A stretch of DNA of 64,000 nt from Acidobacteriota bacterium. GTDB taxonomy: Bacteria; Acidobacteriota; Terriglobia; Terriglobales; Acidobacteriaceae. Where the stretch lies: positions 434,001 through 498,000 of the forward strand of contig JACPYL010000012.1 of NCBI GenBank assembly GCA_016196065.1. Direction: 5' to 3'. Below the pieces are notes generated by a model that worked only from the letters and a program-made list of their open reading frames with translations, did not search any database and had not been told where the DNA came from. Shown here one piece after another: positions 49,319 through 57,968 of the stretch. Position numbers and translations under genes: made by a program. Every line of letters begins with the position of its first letter. Within the stretch, counting starts at the first letter, position 1.

Positions 49319-49366
49319 AAACGCTGCATCATACGCGGGTCGAATGGTTCGGGGCAAGGACGCGGG

Positions 49367-50014
49367 TTACAAAGGTGGCCGGTTGCGGTCGCGAAACAGC
49401 GTGGATCCGATCACGCCGCCCACCGCCGACAGCAACATCGAGAGCAGGACCGCCCCCACCATTCCCAATGCGAGCACAATCTCAAATCCTCGCGGCGTGT
49501 GAATCCACTGCAGAAAAGTCTGTACTTCGGGGTCAGACTGGTTCGCGACGCTCTGCTCCAACGCCTTCATCATCAGGTCGTGGAACTGTTGTTGTGTATT
49601 CAGCAGTACGACGGCGAGTACGGTCAGTAGAGCGGTGGTCGCGAATGCAATCGCCCCCGCCACTGCCCCTAAACGGGCGGCCTTGGCGCTACGGAGAGTT
49701 CCAGCCTGGGCACGGTGGTACAGCAATGCCGCCAGAATCCCCGTGAGCACCATTCCCAATCCAAATGGGATCAGGTTTGCCATCACGCCCAACAGGCCTG
49801 CCTGCAGTGCAGTTCGAAAGAAGGCGGGATCTCCTGACGATGGAATACTCGCGGGTCTTAGATGATCTGGCTCGATCGCGAGGTCAGGCAGTACAGATGC
49901 GGGATTAGCTGGTAACTCGGCAACCGCAACCCGCACCTGCGGAGCGCGGCACTTGGGACAGAACGGCCGCCCGTCCTCGACGTCCGTTCCACATTGTTCG
50001 CAGGGATGATCCAC
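49367..50014 (-). CDS. Zinc-ribbon membrane protein, unknown
   Basis: A protein of ~215 residues. An N-terminal zinc ribbon CEQCGTDVEDGRPFCPKC (two C-x2-C pairs) is followed by a Pro-rich linker and at least three transmembrane segments (VMANLIPFGLGMVLTGILAALLY, AVAGAIAFATTALLTVLAVVLL, IVLALGMVGAVLLSMLLSAVGGVIG). GTG 50014 is chosen: upstream codons up to 50167 only translate repeat DNA. No specific function; such proteins are common in Acidobacteria. Confidence 0.72.
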   Translation of the reverse strand: MDHPCEQCGTDVEDGRPFCPKCRAPQVRVAVAELPANPASVLPDLAIEPDHLRPASIPSSGDPAFFRTALQAGLLGVMANLIPFGLGMVLTGILAALLYHRAQAGTLRSAKAARLGAVAGAIAFATTALLTVLAVVLLNTQQQFHDLMMKALEQSVANQSDPEVQTFLQWIHTPRGFEIVLALGMVGAVLLSMLLSAVGGVIGSTLFRDRNRPPL

Positions 50015-50067
50015 ACTTGAGAAGCTAGCGCAGGCGAGCGCAGAGAGCAACTCCGCAGCGCGTGGAC

Positions 50068-50181
50068 GTAGCGCCGGCGACTCGCCGGCTGTCCGGGGGG
50101 CGCCCCGCCCCCCGCATTCGAGACCTCTTGATTTCTGGCGGCGAGTCGCCGCCACGACTGCCGGCAAGGTGCCGACGCTAC
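50068..50181. repeat. Composite palindrome (GTAGCGCCGGCGACTCGCCGGC family)
   Basis: The left end GTAGCGCCGGCGACTCGCCG and the right end GCCGGCAAGGTGCCGACGCT are partly complementary. Inside are CGGGGGGCGCCCCGCCCCCC and GGCGGCGAGTCGCCGCC hairpins. The left end recurs in the ASPIC gene at 23418. An apparent ATG-initiated frame through it is dismissed as coding. Confidence 0.85.
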
Positions 50182-50197
50182 AGTTCAGTTCGAGATT

Positions 50198-50800
50198 CTA
50201 GATCGTGTCGTCTTTCCCTGCGTGCGTCCGTACGTAAACCAGCGCAAACCGCGATCCCTTGCCATCTGGCTTTACCGCAACGATGTGCTGGTTGTCGTCG
50301 GTCCCGACCTTCAGCTCGACCGAGTCTCCACTTTCCTCTTTCCTGCAGCTCACCGGCTTGGATCCCTCTTTGTCTTTGCCGTGCATGCCGGCGTCGACGT
50401 CTCCGCCGGTCCAGCGGCCGTGGCACTCAATCGGCTTACCGAAGCGCTGCAGTTCCTTGCTGTAGTAGGAGATGAGTTTGTCGGGCGAATCGTCTGACTC
50501 AAATTCGGCGGCAACCACCTTCAGAGAAAATCCCAAACCCGAGATGTTGACGTTCGCGCTCTTCTTGTCGCCGCCATCTTCTTTCGGAGCCGGCCGCGCG
50601 CCCGCGTACAGCGAAAGGCCAGTGTCGTGGACATCGGGCTGTTCGTTGACGTGGACGTTCCCCATCGGCGTCTGGATGTCGACGCGACTTTTGCCCTCCT
50701 TGTCTTTGTCCTTCACGTTGATACTGCACGCGGGCAGCACGATGAGCGCAACTGCCAGTGCGGCGGGCGCGATCTGCGCGACTAGATTACGGCTGAGCAT
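50198..50800 (-). CDS. Lipoprotein, unknown function
   Basis: About 200 residues. Start ATG 50800 has AGGAGG at good spacing. The signal LVAQIAPAALAVALIVLPAC ends in a lipobox LPAC. The mature part has short repeats of Lys/Asp (KDKDKEGK), a VDIQTPMGNVHVNEQPD segment and a C-terminal beta-rich part (VELKVGTDDNQHIVAVKPDG). No family recognised. It overlaps nagZ by 14 bases, so the two may be co-translated. Confidence 0.7.
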   Translation of the reverse strand: MLSRNLVAQIAPAALAVALIVLPACSINVKDKDKEGKSRVDIQTPMGNVHVNEQPDVHDTGLSLYAGARPAPKEDGGDKKSANVNISGLGFSLKVVAAEFESDDSPDKLISYYSKELQRFGKPIECHGRWTGGDVDAGMHGKDKEGSKPVSCRKEESGDSVELKVGTDDNQHIVAVKPDGKGSRFALVYVRTHAGKDDTI

Positions 50801-52709
50801 GAGAAGAACCTCCTGAACTGTTGAGAGCGGAACGTTCCAAGCCTGCGTTTCGTGATGCAATGCCCGGAATCGTAACCGGCAGATGTCCGTGTGTTGGTAT
50901 TTCGCCGAACAGCGCCTTCACGGCCGCTACCTCCGACACCGTGGCGTTTGAAAATGTACAAAGATACGTCTGCACCGATGGAAAATCCTGCGCCAGATAC
51001 GGATTGCCCATCGCCACGAGTGCCGTTCGCGGCCCGGCATGTTCCAGGATCGCGTTCAATAGTGTTGCGCTGGCATCCATGGCAGCGTTCTTCGATCCTC
51101 CGGCCATCACCAGCGCCCGCCCCGTAGTCGGAATCGCGTACACCGCCGCGATCACGTGCTCCGCGGAATCGATCGCCGCCAGCGTTTCCGTGCTCATCCC
51201 TGCCGCCGACCGCAGGTCCACATAGATCACGTGGGCATCCGGCACGCGGGCCAGAATCTGGCGCTCCAGCATCCGGCCGGATTCGGTGCGTAGATCCTCA
51301 CTGAAAATAACCACGACCAGCCGATTGCGCACCTCGGCCACAGCTTGATACGGAAGGACCGTTCCAGTTGTTCCCGTAGGCTTGGCATGAAGCGGCAGCA
51401 CCTGCCCGTTGTCCCGCACCAATGTGACCGCCTGATCGGCGACCTGCTGTCCAAAAGCGACATTCTCGGGCTTCCCGATCACTTTTGGAAGCTGCGCGAG
51501 GTCCACCAGTCGCGCTGTTTGCAGCCCGAGAGATGCTTTTAGGCTCAATAGCTTACGGACCGACTCATCCAGCCTGGCGGCAGGGATTTCGCCGCTCTTC
51601 ACCGCCTGGACCATCGACCGGTGACTCGCTTCCAGATCGGCGGGAATGATCAGGAGGTCGTTGCCGGCCTTGAAGGAATCCACCGCCGCCCTGCCGATGT
51701 CGTTTGCGTACATCCGCGTCAATCCCGCCATGTCGAGCGCGTCTGTGACCACCACGCCCTTGAATTTCATCTGGTGTTTGAGCAGGTCGGTAACAACCGC
51801 GGTCGACGTGGACGCCACCCGGTTCGCATCCGGATCCAAGCTCGGTACAGTCACGTGCGCGACCATCACCGAATCCACGCCTGCCTCGATGCCGCGCCGG
51901 AACGGCGCCAGTTCAATTGCATCCAGCCGCGCCCTGTCCCCAGTCACCTGCGCGACTCCAAGATGCGAGTCCGTAGCCGTGTCGCCGTGTCCCGGAAAAT
52001 GTTTGATCGTGGTTAGCATTCCGCCCGCGTGTGCGCCCTTGATATAGGCGGCCACCATTTCGCCAACCTGCTGTGGATCTTCTCCGAACGATCGCGTGTT
52101 GATGATCGGATTCGCCGGATTGGAATTCACATCCGCATCGGGAAAGAAATTCCAGTGCACGCCGATCGCGCGCGCCTCGAGTGCCGTGATTCTCCCGAAC
52201 CCTTCGGCATTTTCAAGTTTTCCCGCCGCGCCGAATGCCATCGCATGCGGAAACACCGTCGCGCCATAGAGACGTATCGAGACGCCGCGTTCGAAATCCG
52301 CGGCAACGATCAGCGGCAATGCCGACGCCCCCTGCAAACGATTCAGCAACTCTGCCGCTTCGTAGGGCTGATTCCTCATCAGCACCACGCCCTCTACCGG
52401 CACGCTCATGCAGACTCCGCCGATGTGATACTTCTTCACGTTATCGCGCAGCGTGATCCACGCCGGATCCGCCTCGTTCATGAACGTGACGCGCGTCCAG
52501 ATCATGAACAACTGGCCCACCTTTTCTTCGGTGGTCATCTTGTGCAGCGTCTTCTCCACCCACCGTTGACCTTCTTTATCAAGGTGGATCGGGCCGGGCT
52601 TCTGAAAGCGCTCGTTGTTCTTGGGGATGGCAAATCCGAAGGAAGAGGTAAGGACCAATAACGCGCACAACAGGCTTGCCCTGCGTGCAGAAGAATGAAG
52701 TCGAAGCAT
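50787..52709 (-). CDS. nagZ: Glycoside hydrolase family 3, beta-N-acetylhexosaminidase
   Basis: Removes terminal GlcNAc from peptidoglycan or chitin fragments. The family motif KHFPGHGDTATDSHLG (with the general-acid His) is present, as are MTTEEKVGQLFMIW, PLIVAADFERGVSIR and VVVTDALDMAGLTRMY. At ~640 residues it is longer than E. coli NagZ, having a C-terminal second GH3 domain. The signal-like N-terminus (ASLLCALLVLTSSFGFA) suggests export. Start at 52709 (MLRLHSS) is chosen. Confidence 0.9.
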   Translation of the reverse strand: MLRLHSSARRASLLCALLVLTSSFGFAIPKNNERFQKPGPIHLDKEGQRWVEKTLHKMTTEEKVGQLFMIWTRVTFMNEADPAWITLRDNVKKYHIGGVCMSVPVEGVVLMRNQPYEAAELLNRLQGASALPLIVAADFERGVSIRLYGATVFPHAMAFGAAGKLENAEGFGRITALEARAIGVHWNFFPDADVNSNPANPIINTRSFGEDPQQVGEMVAAYIKGAHAGGMLTTIKHFPGHGDTATDSHLGVAQVTGDRARLDAIELAPFRRGIEAGVDSVMVAHVTVPSLDPDANRVASTSTAVVTDLLKHQMKFKGVVVTDALDMAGLTRMYANDIGRAAVDSFKAGNDLLIIPADLEASHRSMVQAVKSGEIPAARLDESVRKLLSLKASLGLQTARLVDLAQLPKVIGKPENVAFGQQVADQAVTLVRDNGQVLPLHAKPTGTTGTVLPYQAVAEVRNRLVVVIFSEDLRTESGRMLERQILARVPDAHVIYVDLRSAAGMSTETLAAIDSAEHVIAAVYAIPTTGRALVMAGGSKNAAMDASATLLNAILEHAGPRTALVAMGNPYLAQDFPSVQTYLCTFSNATVSEVAAVKALFGEIPTHGHLPVTIPGIASRNAGLERSALNSSGGSSHAQP

Positions 52710-52774
52710 GTAGATGACGATAGCAAATTTCAACCGGAGACGCGCAAATGCCGCGATGATTCAGCGCCTGGCTC

Positions 52775-53212
52775 TTAGTGCACGATAGGAGTGGCATTGG
52801 TGGCGATGCACACCCAGTTTCCATTCTTCTGGATCCACGTGTCGACAAAACGTTCGCGACGCATATACGGTTTGCCGCCGTGATTTCCCTTGGCCGCAAA
52901 AACGCCGACCGCAATCGCAGTCTGACCGTGGACATGCACGGTGAGTGATTCGGGAGCGACCTGCTCCTCGTTCGCCGTCGGGCCTTTGATGCTGGCCAGA
53001 AACTGGGCTTTGGTCTTCATGGATCCGTCGTCTTCGATCAGCACCAGCGCGTCGTCGAGCAGCGTGCTCAATCCCTTGGTGTCGCCGAGTTTGTAGGCCT
53101 GGTTCCAGGCCTTTTCGAGGGCAATCACTTTTGTCTTGATTGCTTCGGAATCATCCTGCGCGAAGAGGTTCACGGCGCCTGCCAGGACCAGCAGGAGGAC
53201 TGTCCATTTCAT
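52775..53212 (-). CDS. Secreted NTF2/SnoaL-like (DUF4440) protein
   Basis: About 145 residues with signal peptide MKWTVLLLVLAGAVNLFAQ. The mature part is one NTF2-like cone: KTKVIALEKAWNQAYKLGDTKGLSTLLDDALVLIEDDGSMKTKAQFL, ending RRERFVDTWIQKNGNWVCIATNATPI. Start ATG 53212 is chosen over 53320, since the signal begins there. Function unknown; the fold binds small hydrophobic ligands. Confidence 0.78.
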   Translation of the reverse strand: MKWTVLLLVLAGAVNLFAQDDSEAIKTKVIALEKAWNQAYKLGDTKGLSTLLDDALVLIEDDGSMKTKAQFLASIKGPTANEEQVAPESLTVHVHGQTAIAVGVFAAKGNHGGKPYMRRERFVDTWIQKNGNWVCIATNATPIVH

Positions 53213-53393
53213 GGGGGACTCCCGTCGGCGGTTGGACCTCCATCTCAGGGCACTGTCCGGGCACATTTCCCGGGAGGCTTGGTGGAGCCGCCGTTCCTCC
53301 GGACTATAGCAAAGGAACAAGCCGCCCCCTCCATGTTCCTTCCGCCAGGTGCATGGAAAGACAACGTAGACTTTGCGGCCAGCTAAGCAGCGG

Positions 53394-54788
53394 TTAAATC
53401 TTGTTGAGGCCGTCGAGCGCGGCGACTTTGTAAGCTTCCGCCAGCGTCGGATAGTTGAATACTGTGTCGCGGAAATATTCGACTGTGGCTCCCATCGTCA
53501 GCACGGCCTGCCCGATATGGATGATTTCCGCCGCCCGGTCGCCGATGATGTGGACGCCGAGCAACTTCAGGGAATCAGGATCGAAAAGAATTTTGAGCAG
53601 CCCATTTTCATCGCCCAGCATCTGTCCCTTGGCAAGTTCGTTGTAGCGCGCCAGGCCGATTTCGTACGGAGCTTTTTGCCGGGTCAGCTCTTCTTCGGTC
53701 GCTCCCACCATCGAAATTTCCGGAATCGCATAAATCCCGTAGGGGATGAGGTGCGACATCATCTTGCTCGGCTTGCCGAACATGTGGCAACTGGCGAGCC
53801 GTCCCTGTTCCATCGCCGTGCTGGCCAGTGCGGGAAATCCAATTACATCGCCCGCCGCATAAATGTGCGGCACATTCGTCTGAAAATTTTCGTTTACTGA
53901 CAGCTTGCCGCGCGCGTCAGCAGTTAGGCCTGCCGCTTCAATGTTCAACTTGTCGCTATTCGCCTGCCGTCCGATCGTATAGAGCAGCGCCTGCCCACGG
54001 ACGATCTTGCCGCTTTCCAGTTTGGCGAATACCCGGTCGCGCTCCTGATCGAAGCCGACCTGCACAACCTTCTCACCCAAACGAAGAACCGTGCCCAGTT
54101 GCCGTAATTGGTAGCACAGGCTTTCAATAATCTCGTGATCGACAAAGTCCAGCAGCGTAGGCCGCAGATCAAGCAGCGTGACTTTTGTCCCCAGCGTCGC
54201 AAACATGGACGCGTACTCGATGCCGATGATCCCTGCTCCCACTACAATCAGTTCGCGCGGAACCTCTTTCAGGCTGTTCACCTGGTCGGAGTCGAAGATG
54301 CGCTGCCCGTCGATCGGAATGTCGTCACTGTGCGCGGGACGCGTTCCACAGGCGATCATGATCTGTTCGCCACGCACCAGTTGCACGCCATCTTCACTGT
54401 GGATCTCGATCGTGTGCGGATCTTTGAAGCGCGCGTCGCCTTCAAACGACGTGATGTCGTTCCGGCGAAGCTGCGCTTTGATCACATCCACTTCGCGCGT
54501 CATTACTGCCGTGGCGCGGAAAACCAGGTCCGCCATCTCGATGCGGTCTTTCACCACGTATCCGCGGCCATAAAATGTGCGTTGCCGGAATCCGCTCAGA
54601 TACAGAATCGCCTCGCGCAACATCTTGCTCGGGATGGTGCCCGTGTGCACGCACACCCCACCCATGAACCGCTCGCGATCGATGATGGCGACTTTCTTGC
54701 GCAGCTTGGCCGCGCAGACAGCGCTCTTCTGCCCCGCCGGACCGCTCCCAATCACCACTAGATCGTATTCGTGAGTTTGCAAGGACAT
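53394..54788 (-). CDS. sthA: Soluble pyridine nucleotide transhydrogenase
   Basis: Interconverts NADPH and NADH via FAD. VVIGSGPAGQKSAVCAAKL (FAD) and VVGAGIIGIEYASMFATLG (NAD(P)) Rossmann motifs, and the end RDTVFNYPTLAEAYKVAALDGLN. The redox site of the related lipoamide dehydrogenases (C-x4-C) is broken: GGVCVHTGTIPSK has only the first Cys. Loss of the second Cys is expected for SthA. 464 residues, full length. Confidence 0.92.
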   Translation of the reverse strand: MSLQTHEYDLVVIGSGPAGQKSAVCAAKLRKKVAIIDRERFMGGVCVHTGTIPSKMLREAILYLSGFRQRTFYGRGYVVKDRIEMADLVFRATAVMTREVDVIKAQLRRNDITSFEGDARFKDPHTIEIHSEDGVQLVRGEQIMIACGTRPAHSDDIPIDGQRIFDSDQVNSLKEVPRELIVVGAGIIGIEYASMFATLGTKVTLLDLRPTLLDFVDHEIIESLCYQLRQLGTVLRLGEKVVQVGFDQERDRVFAKLESGKIVRGQALLYTIGRQANSDKLNIEAAGLTADARGKLSVNENFQTNVPHIYAAGDVIGFPALASTAMEQGRLASCHMFGKPSKMMSHLIPYGIYAIPEISMVGATEEELTRQKAPYEIGLARYNELAKGQMLGDENGLLKILFDPDSLKLLGVHIIGDRAAEIIHIGQAVLTMGATVEYFRDTVFNYPTLAEAYKVAALDGLNKI

Positions 54789-54924
54789 TTCATCATTACT
54801 CTACACGCAACAACCCCCATGCAGAACGTGCCTGACGTAACCACGGGGCGTGTCTATTTGCCGCTTATCTTGTTCGGCCCAGCCGATAAACAGGAATTGT
54901 TCCCAGGACAGGATGAATTGGGCG

Positions 54925-54949
54925 TAGAGACGCGGCTTGCCGCGTCTCC
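54925..54949. repeat. GTAGAGACGCGGCTTGCCGCGTCTC family, copy 3
   Basis: Full-length canonical copy between sthA and the M13 peptidase gene. It forms a hairpin of ~9 bases with a TT centre. Nothing else recognisable lies in this ~220-base gap. Confidence 0.85.
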
Positions 54950-55012
54950 TCGTCAGGCGGCACGGAACACGCCCACGACTAATACTGCATTTCTACCGAT
55001 TGAAGCGGTGGC

Positions 55013-57037
55013 CTACCAGACCTCGCAGCGCTTATCCGCCGGTCGCACCATGGGTGCATCCCCTTTGCATTGAAACGCCTTCTGAAACTCCGGCAGATTT
55101 GAAAGCGGCCCAATCACCCGATATTTCGCCACCGGGTGCGGATCCGACTCCATCATCAACCGCTGCGTTTCAGGACGGATCGCATCGGCGCGAAATTGTC
55201 CCCATGCAATGAAGAATTGCTGCTCCGGCGTGAAGCCATCAATGTTCGCCGGACGAGGTTTGCCCTCCAGCGATTTTTCAAACGCCAGAAATGCCACCTT
55301 GGCTCCGCCCAGATCGCCAATGCTTTCGCCGAGCACTAGCTTTCCATTGTGATGAATGCCCGGCTCGATGAAGTAATTGTCGAACTGGTTCGCCACGCAG
55401 GCGCCGCGTACCTGAAATTGTTTCAGATCATTCTCCGTCCACCAGTTTCGCAAACGCCCCAGGTAATCGAACTGCGCGCCCTCATCGTCGAACCCGTGCG
55501 AAATCTCGTGGCCAATCACGACGCCAATGGCGCCGTAGTTCAACGCATCGATTGCCGACACATCGAAAGCCGGAGGCTGCAGAATGCCGGCAGGGAAGAC
55601 GATCTCATTGAGCGCCGGATTGTAATAGGCATCGGATGTCGGTGGCGTCATTCCCCATCGCCCCCGATCCACCGGTTGGCCGATGGTCAGCCGGTCATCT
55701 TCGGTGAGAAATTGGCGTCCCGCCATATTGTCTTCAAAAAATGTGTCGCGGCGAACCTCAACCTTGCTGTAATCCTTCCATTTGTCGGGATAGCCAATCT
55801 TGGGATTGAACGTAGCAATCTTGGCCAGCGCCTTCTCCTTGGTTTCGTCGCTCATCCAAGGGCGGCTCAGGATGTCATCGCGCATCGCCAGCAGCAAATT
55901 GCGCACGATCTCCTGCATGCGCGCCTTGGCTTCCGGAGGAAAATACTTCTCGACATACTTCTTGCCCAGCGCCTCGCCGAGATAGTGATCGGTCTGTTCC
56001 GCGCAACGCTTCCAGCGCGGCTTCATTTCGCTCGTGCCGCTCAGGTACTTGCCGAAAAACTCAAAATCCTCCGTCTCGATTGGCGACGAGAGTGCCTCGG
56101 CGGCCGAATTCAGCAAATTCCACTTGAGGAGGACTTTCCAGTCGGCGAGCGAAGTCTGTTGCAACTGACGATCAAATTCCTGGATGAACTTGGGCTGATC
56201 CACGTTCATGTCGACATCTTGCGGGATTTGCTTGTGCTGGAAATATCCCGCCCAGTCGAAATGCGGCGCCATCGATTGCAGCTGTGCGAACGTCGTGTTG
56301 TGATCCAGATTGGCCGGATCACGCATCGCGGTCCGCTCGATCGAAGCATCAGCAAACTTCGTTTCCAAAGTCAGGACCGTCTGCGCGGCCACGGCCGACG
56401 ACTTCGCGTCCCAGCCCGCCAGCGTGAACATCTTGGCGATGTGCGCGACGTACTTCGCGCGTGCTTCCTTGAAGCGGTCATCCGCCTTCAAGTAGTAGTC
56501 GCGATCAGGCAAGCTGAATCCTGCCGCCCCTATATCCGCAAGAATTAACGTCGGTTTGTGGACATCCTGTTGGCCAGTCAGATAGAACGGCCCGACCACC
56601 TGGATGTCATGTAAATCCATCAGGACACGCTGAAGCGCCGCCATGTCTTTCGCGCCGTCGATCTTGGCGAACCAGGGCTTGACCGGTTCCGCGCCGCGGG
56701 CGTTAACCTTCGATTCATCCATGCAGGACCGGTAGTAGTCGCCGATCAGCTGCTCGGTGCTTCCTTTCGCAACGGTTGCCGGGTCGATCGCTTCGAGGAT
56801 CTCTTTCAGCCTGTCCTTTGCCGTCTCGCCGGCCTGCCAGCGCCGGCTCCAGCGCGTCATCGATGCCGGAATCGGATTCCGGGCATGCCAGTCCCCATTC
56901 GCGTACTGCGCGAAGTCCGTGCACGGATCGGTCTTGCGGTCGAGATCATTCACATCGACGCCGTGCAACGATGAGTTTTGCGAAAAGGCAAACGCCGAGA
57001 GCAGGCAGACAGCCAGTACGGTTCGGATGATGCGCAT
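55013..57037 (-). CDS. M13 family metallopeptidase (neprilysin/PepO-like)
   Basis: A zinc endopeptidase, about 674 residues. Zinc site VIGHEISHGFDDEGAQFD (HExxH) and downstream GESIGDLGG (ExxxD). The SDAYYNPALNEIVFPAGIL segment is the substrate-binding N-A-(Y/F)-Y-N-P-like block. A signal-like N-terminus (IIRTVLAVCLLSAFAFSQ) indicates export. The family's usual C-terminal CxxW-like end is seen as KRCEVW. Start ATG 57037 is chosen; the frame is open to 57181. Confidence 0.93.
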   Translation of the reverse strand: MRIIRTVLAVCLLSAFAFSQNSSLHGVDVNDLDRKTDPCTDFAQYANGDWHARNPIPASMTRWSRRWQAGETAKDRLKEILEAIDPATVAKGSTEQLIGDYYRSCMDESKVNARGAEPVKPWFAKIDGAKDMAALQRVLMDLHDIQVVGPFYLTGQQDVHKPTLILADIGAAGFSLPDRDYYLKADDRFKEARAKYVAHIAKMFTLAGWDAKSSAVAAQTVLTLETKFADASIERTAMRDPANLDHNTTFAQLQSMAPHFDWAGYFQHKQIPQDVDMNVDQPKFIQEFDRQLQQTSLADWKVLLKWNLLNSAAEALSSPIETEDFEFFGKYLSGTSEMKPRWKRCAEQTDHYLGEALGKKYVEKYFPPEAKARMQEIVRNLLLAMRDDILSRPWMSDETKEKALAKIATFNPKIGYPDKWKDYSKVEVRRDTFFEDNMAGRQFLTEDDRLTIGQPVDRGRWGMTPPTSDAYYNPALNEIVFPAGILQPPAFDVSAIDALNYGAIGVVIGHEISHGFDDEGAQFDYLGRLRNWWTENDLKQFQVRGACVANQFDNYFIEPGIHHNGKLVLGESIGDLGGAKVAFLAFEKSLEGKPRPANIDGFTPEQQFFIAWGQFRADAIRPETQRLMMESDPHPVAKYRVIGPLSNLPEFQKAFQCKGDAPMVRPADKRCEVW

Positions 57038-57206
57038 GAGAGACTTTGCTCCGTGGAGGTTCGGATTAGGTTTGTCGAGGCGAACAGACATTCTAGAACA
57101 GAGTAGCCATTCTAATCGACGGCCACCGCGAAGAAAGGAAAGCCGGAATCCACGATTCTCCGCGGCGGAAGCGCTCTTCAATGTGGTCTAATTCCGCAAG
57201 AAATAC

Positions 57207-57914
57207 ATGACAATCAATGTCTTAATTGAAATTTGTGTCGAAAAGGTCGCCCACGCCATCGCGGCGGAGAACGGCGGAGCCGACCGGATCGAGCTTTGCA
57301 GCGATTTGTCTTCTGGCGGCGTAACTCCGAGCGTAGCGCTCATGCGAGCCACACGCGAACAGGTCCGAATTCCCATCTATGGAATGATTCGCCCGCGCGC
57401 CGGCAACTTCATTTATTCCGACTCTGAATTCGAGAGCATGAAACGCGAAATTCAAGTAGCGAAAGAAATCGGCCTCGACGGAGTCGTCCTCGGGCTCCTG
57501 GATCAGACTCAAGGCATGCACGTCGATCGCGAAAGAACTAGTGCGCTGGTGCAATACGCGCATCCCCTGCCCGTGACCTTTCACCGCGCTTTCGATCTTT
57601 GCGCAGATCTGAATGATGCTCTCGAAGCCGTCATCGCCACCGGAGCAATTCGAATCCTCACTTCGGGCGGAAAGTCGCATGCTGCGGACGGCCTCACTAA
57701 TCTCGAGCATCTGGTAACGACATCTGCAGGCCGCATCGGGATCATGCCAGGCGGAGGAGTACGCCCCGAGAACGCCGAACCCATCCTCCGACGTACCCGC
57801 GCGCGGGAAATCCATAGTTCGCTGGACACGTCCTGCACGAGCCCTGCACTGTTCGAAGTCAAAGTACGCGAATTCAAGGTTGCAATCGAAAACCTTGCGC
57901 GGAGCCTCGGGTAA
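57207..57914 (+). CDS. cutC: Copper homeostasis protein CutC
   Basis: A 235-residue TIM-barrel cytoplasmic protein. LIEICVEKVAHAIAAENGGADRIELCSDLSSGGVTPS at the N-terminus, IYGMIRPRAGNFIYSDSE, VTFHRAFDLCADL, RILTSGGKSHAADG and GRIGIMPGGGVRPENAEPIL are family motifs. The link to copper is by name; its molecular role is still unsettled. Divergent from the M13 gene. Confidence 0.94.
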   Translation: MTINVLIEICVEKVAHAIAAENGGADRIELCSDLSSGGVTPSVALMRATREQVRIPIYGMIRPRAGNFIYSDSEFESMKREIQVAKEIGLDGVVLGLLDQTQGMHVDRERTSALVQYAHPLPVTFHRAFDLCADLNDALEAVIATGAIRILTSGGKSHAADGLTNLEHLVTTSAGRIGIMPGGGVRPENAEPILRRTRAREIHSSLDTSCTSPALFEVKVREFKVAIENLARSLG

Positions 57915-57924
57915 ATCGAGCGCA

Positions 57925-57967
57925 GTGGAATTGTGCGGGACGCACGCGGATGCGTCCCGCATTCCAC
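57925..57967. repeat. GCGGGACGCA/TGCGTCCCGC palindrome
   Basis: GTGGAAT-TGT-GCGGGACGCA pairs with TGCGTCCCGC-ATTCCAC around a CGCGGA loop. It lies exactly between the convergent cutC and FMO genes and may end both transcripts. Confidence 0.82.
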
Positions 57968-57968
57968 G

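Noticed and set aside
50015-50167. Upstream extension of the zinc-ribbon protein, giving a 51-residue N-terminal addition.
   Set aside because: The added residues are translated from a composite palindrome; GTG 50014 starts right before the zinc ribbon.
55349-56548. A 399-codon open frame on the plus strand.
   Set aside because: It runs antisense through the M13 peptidase gene, whose motifs are unmistakable. GC-rich codon bias opens the complementary frame; its translation is rich in Arg and has no family motif.
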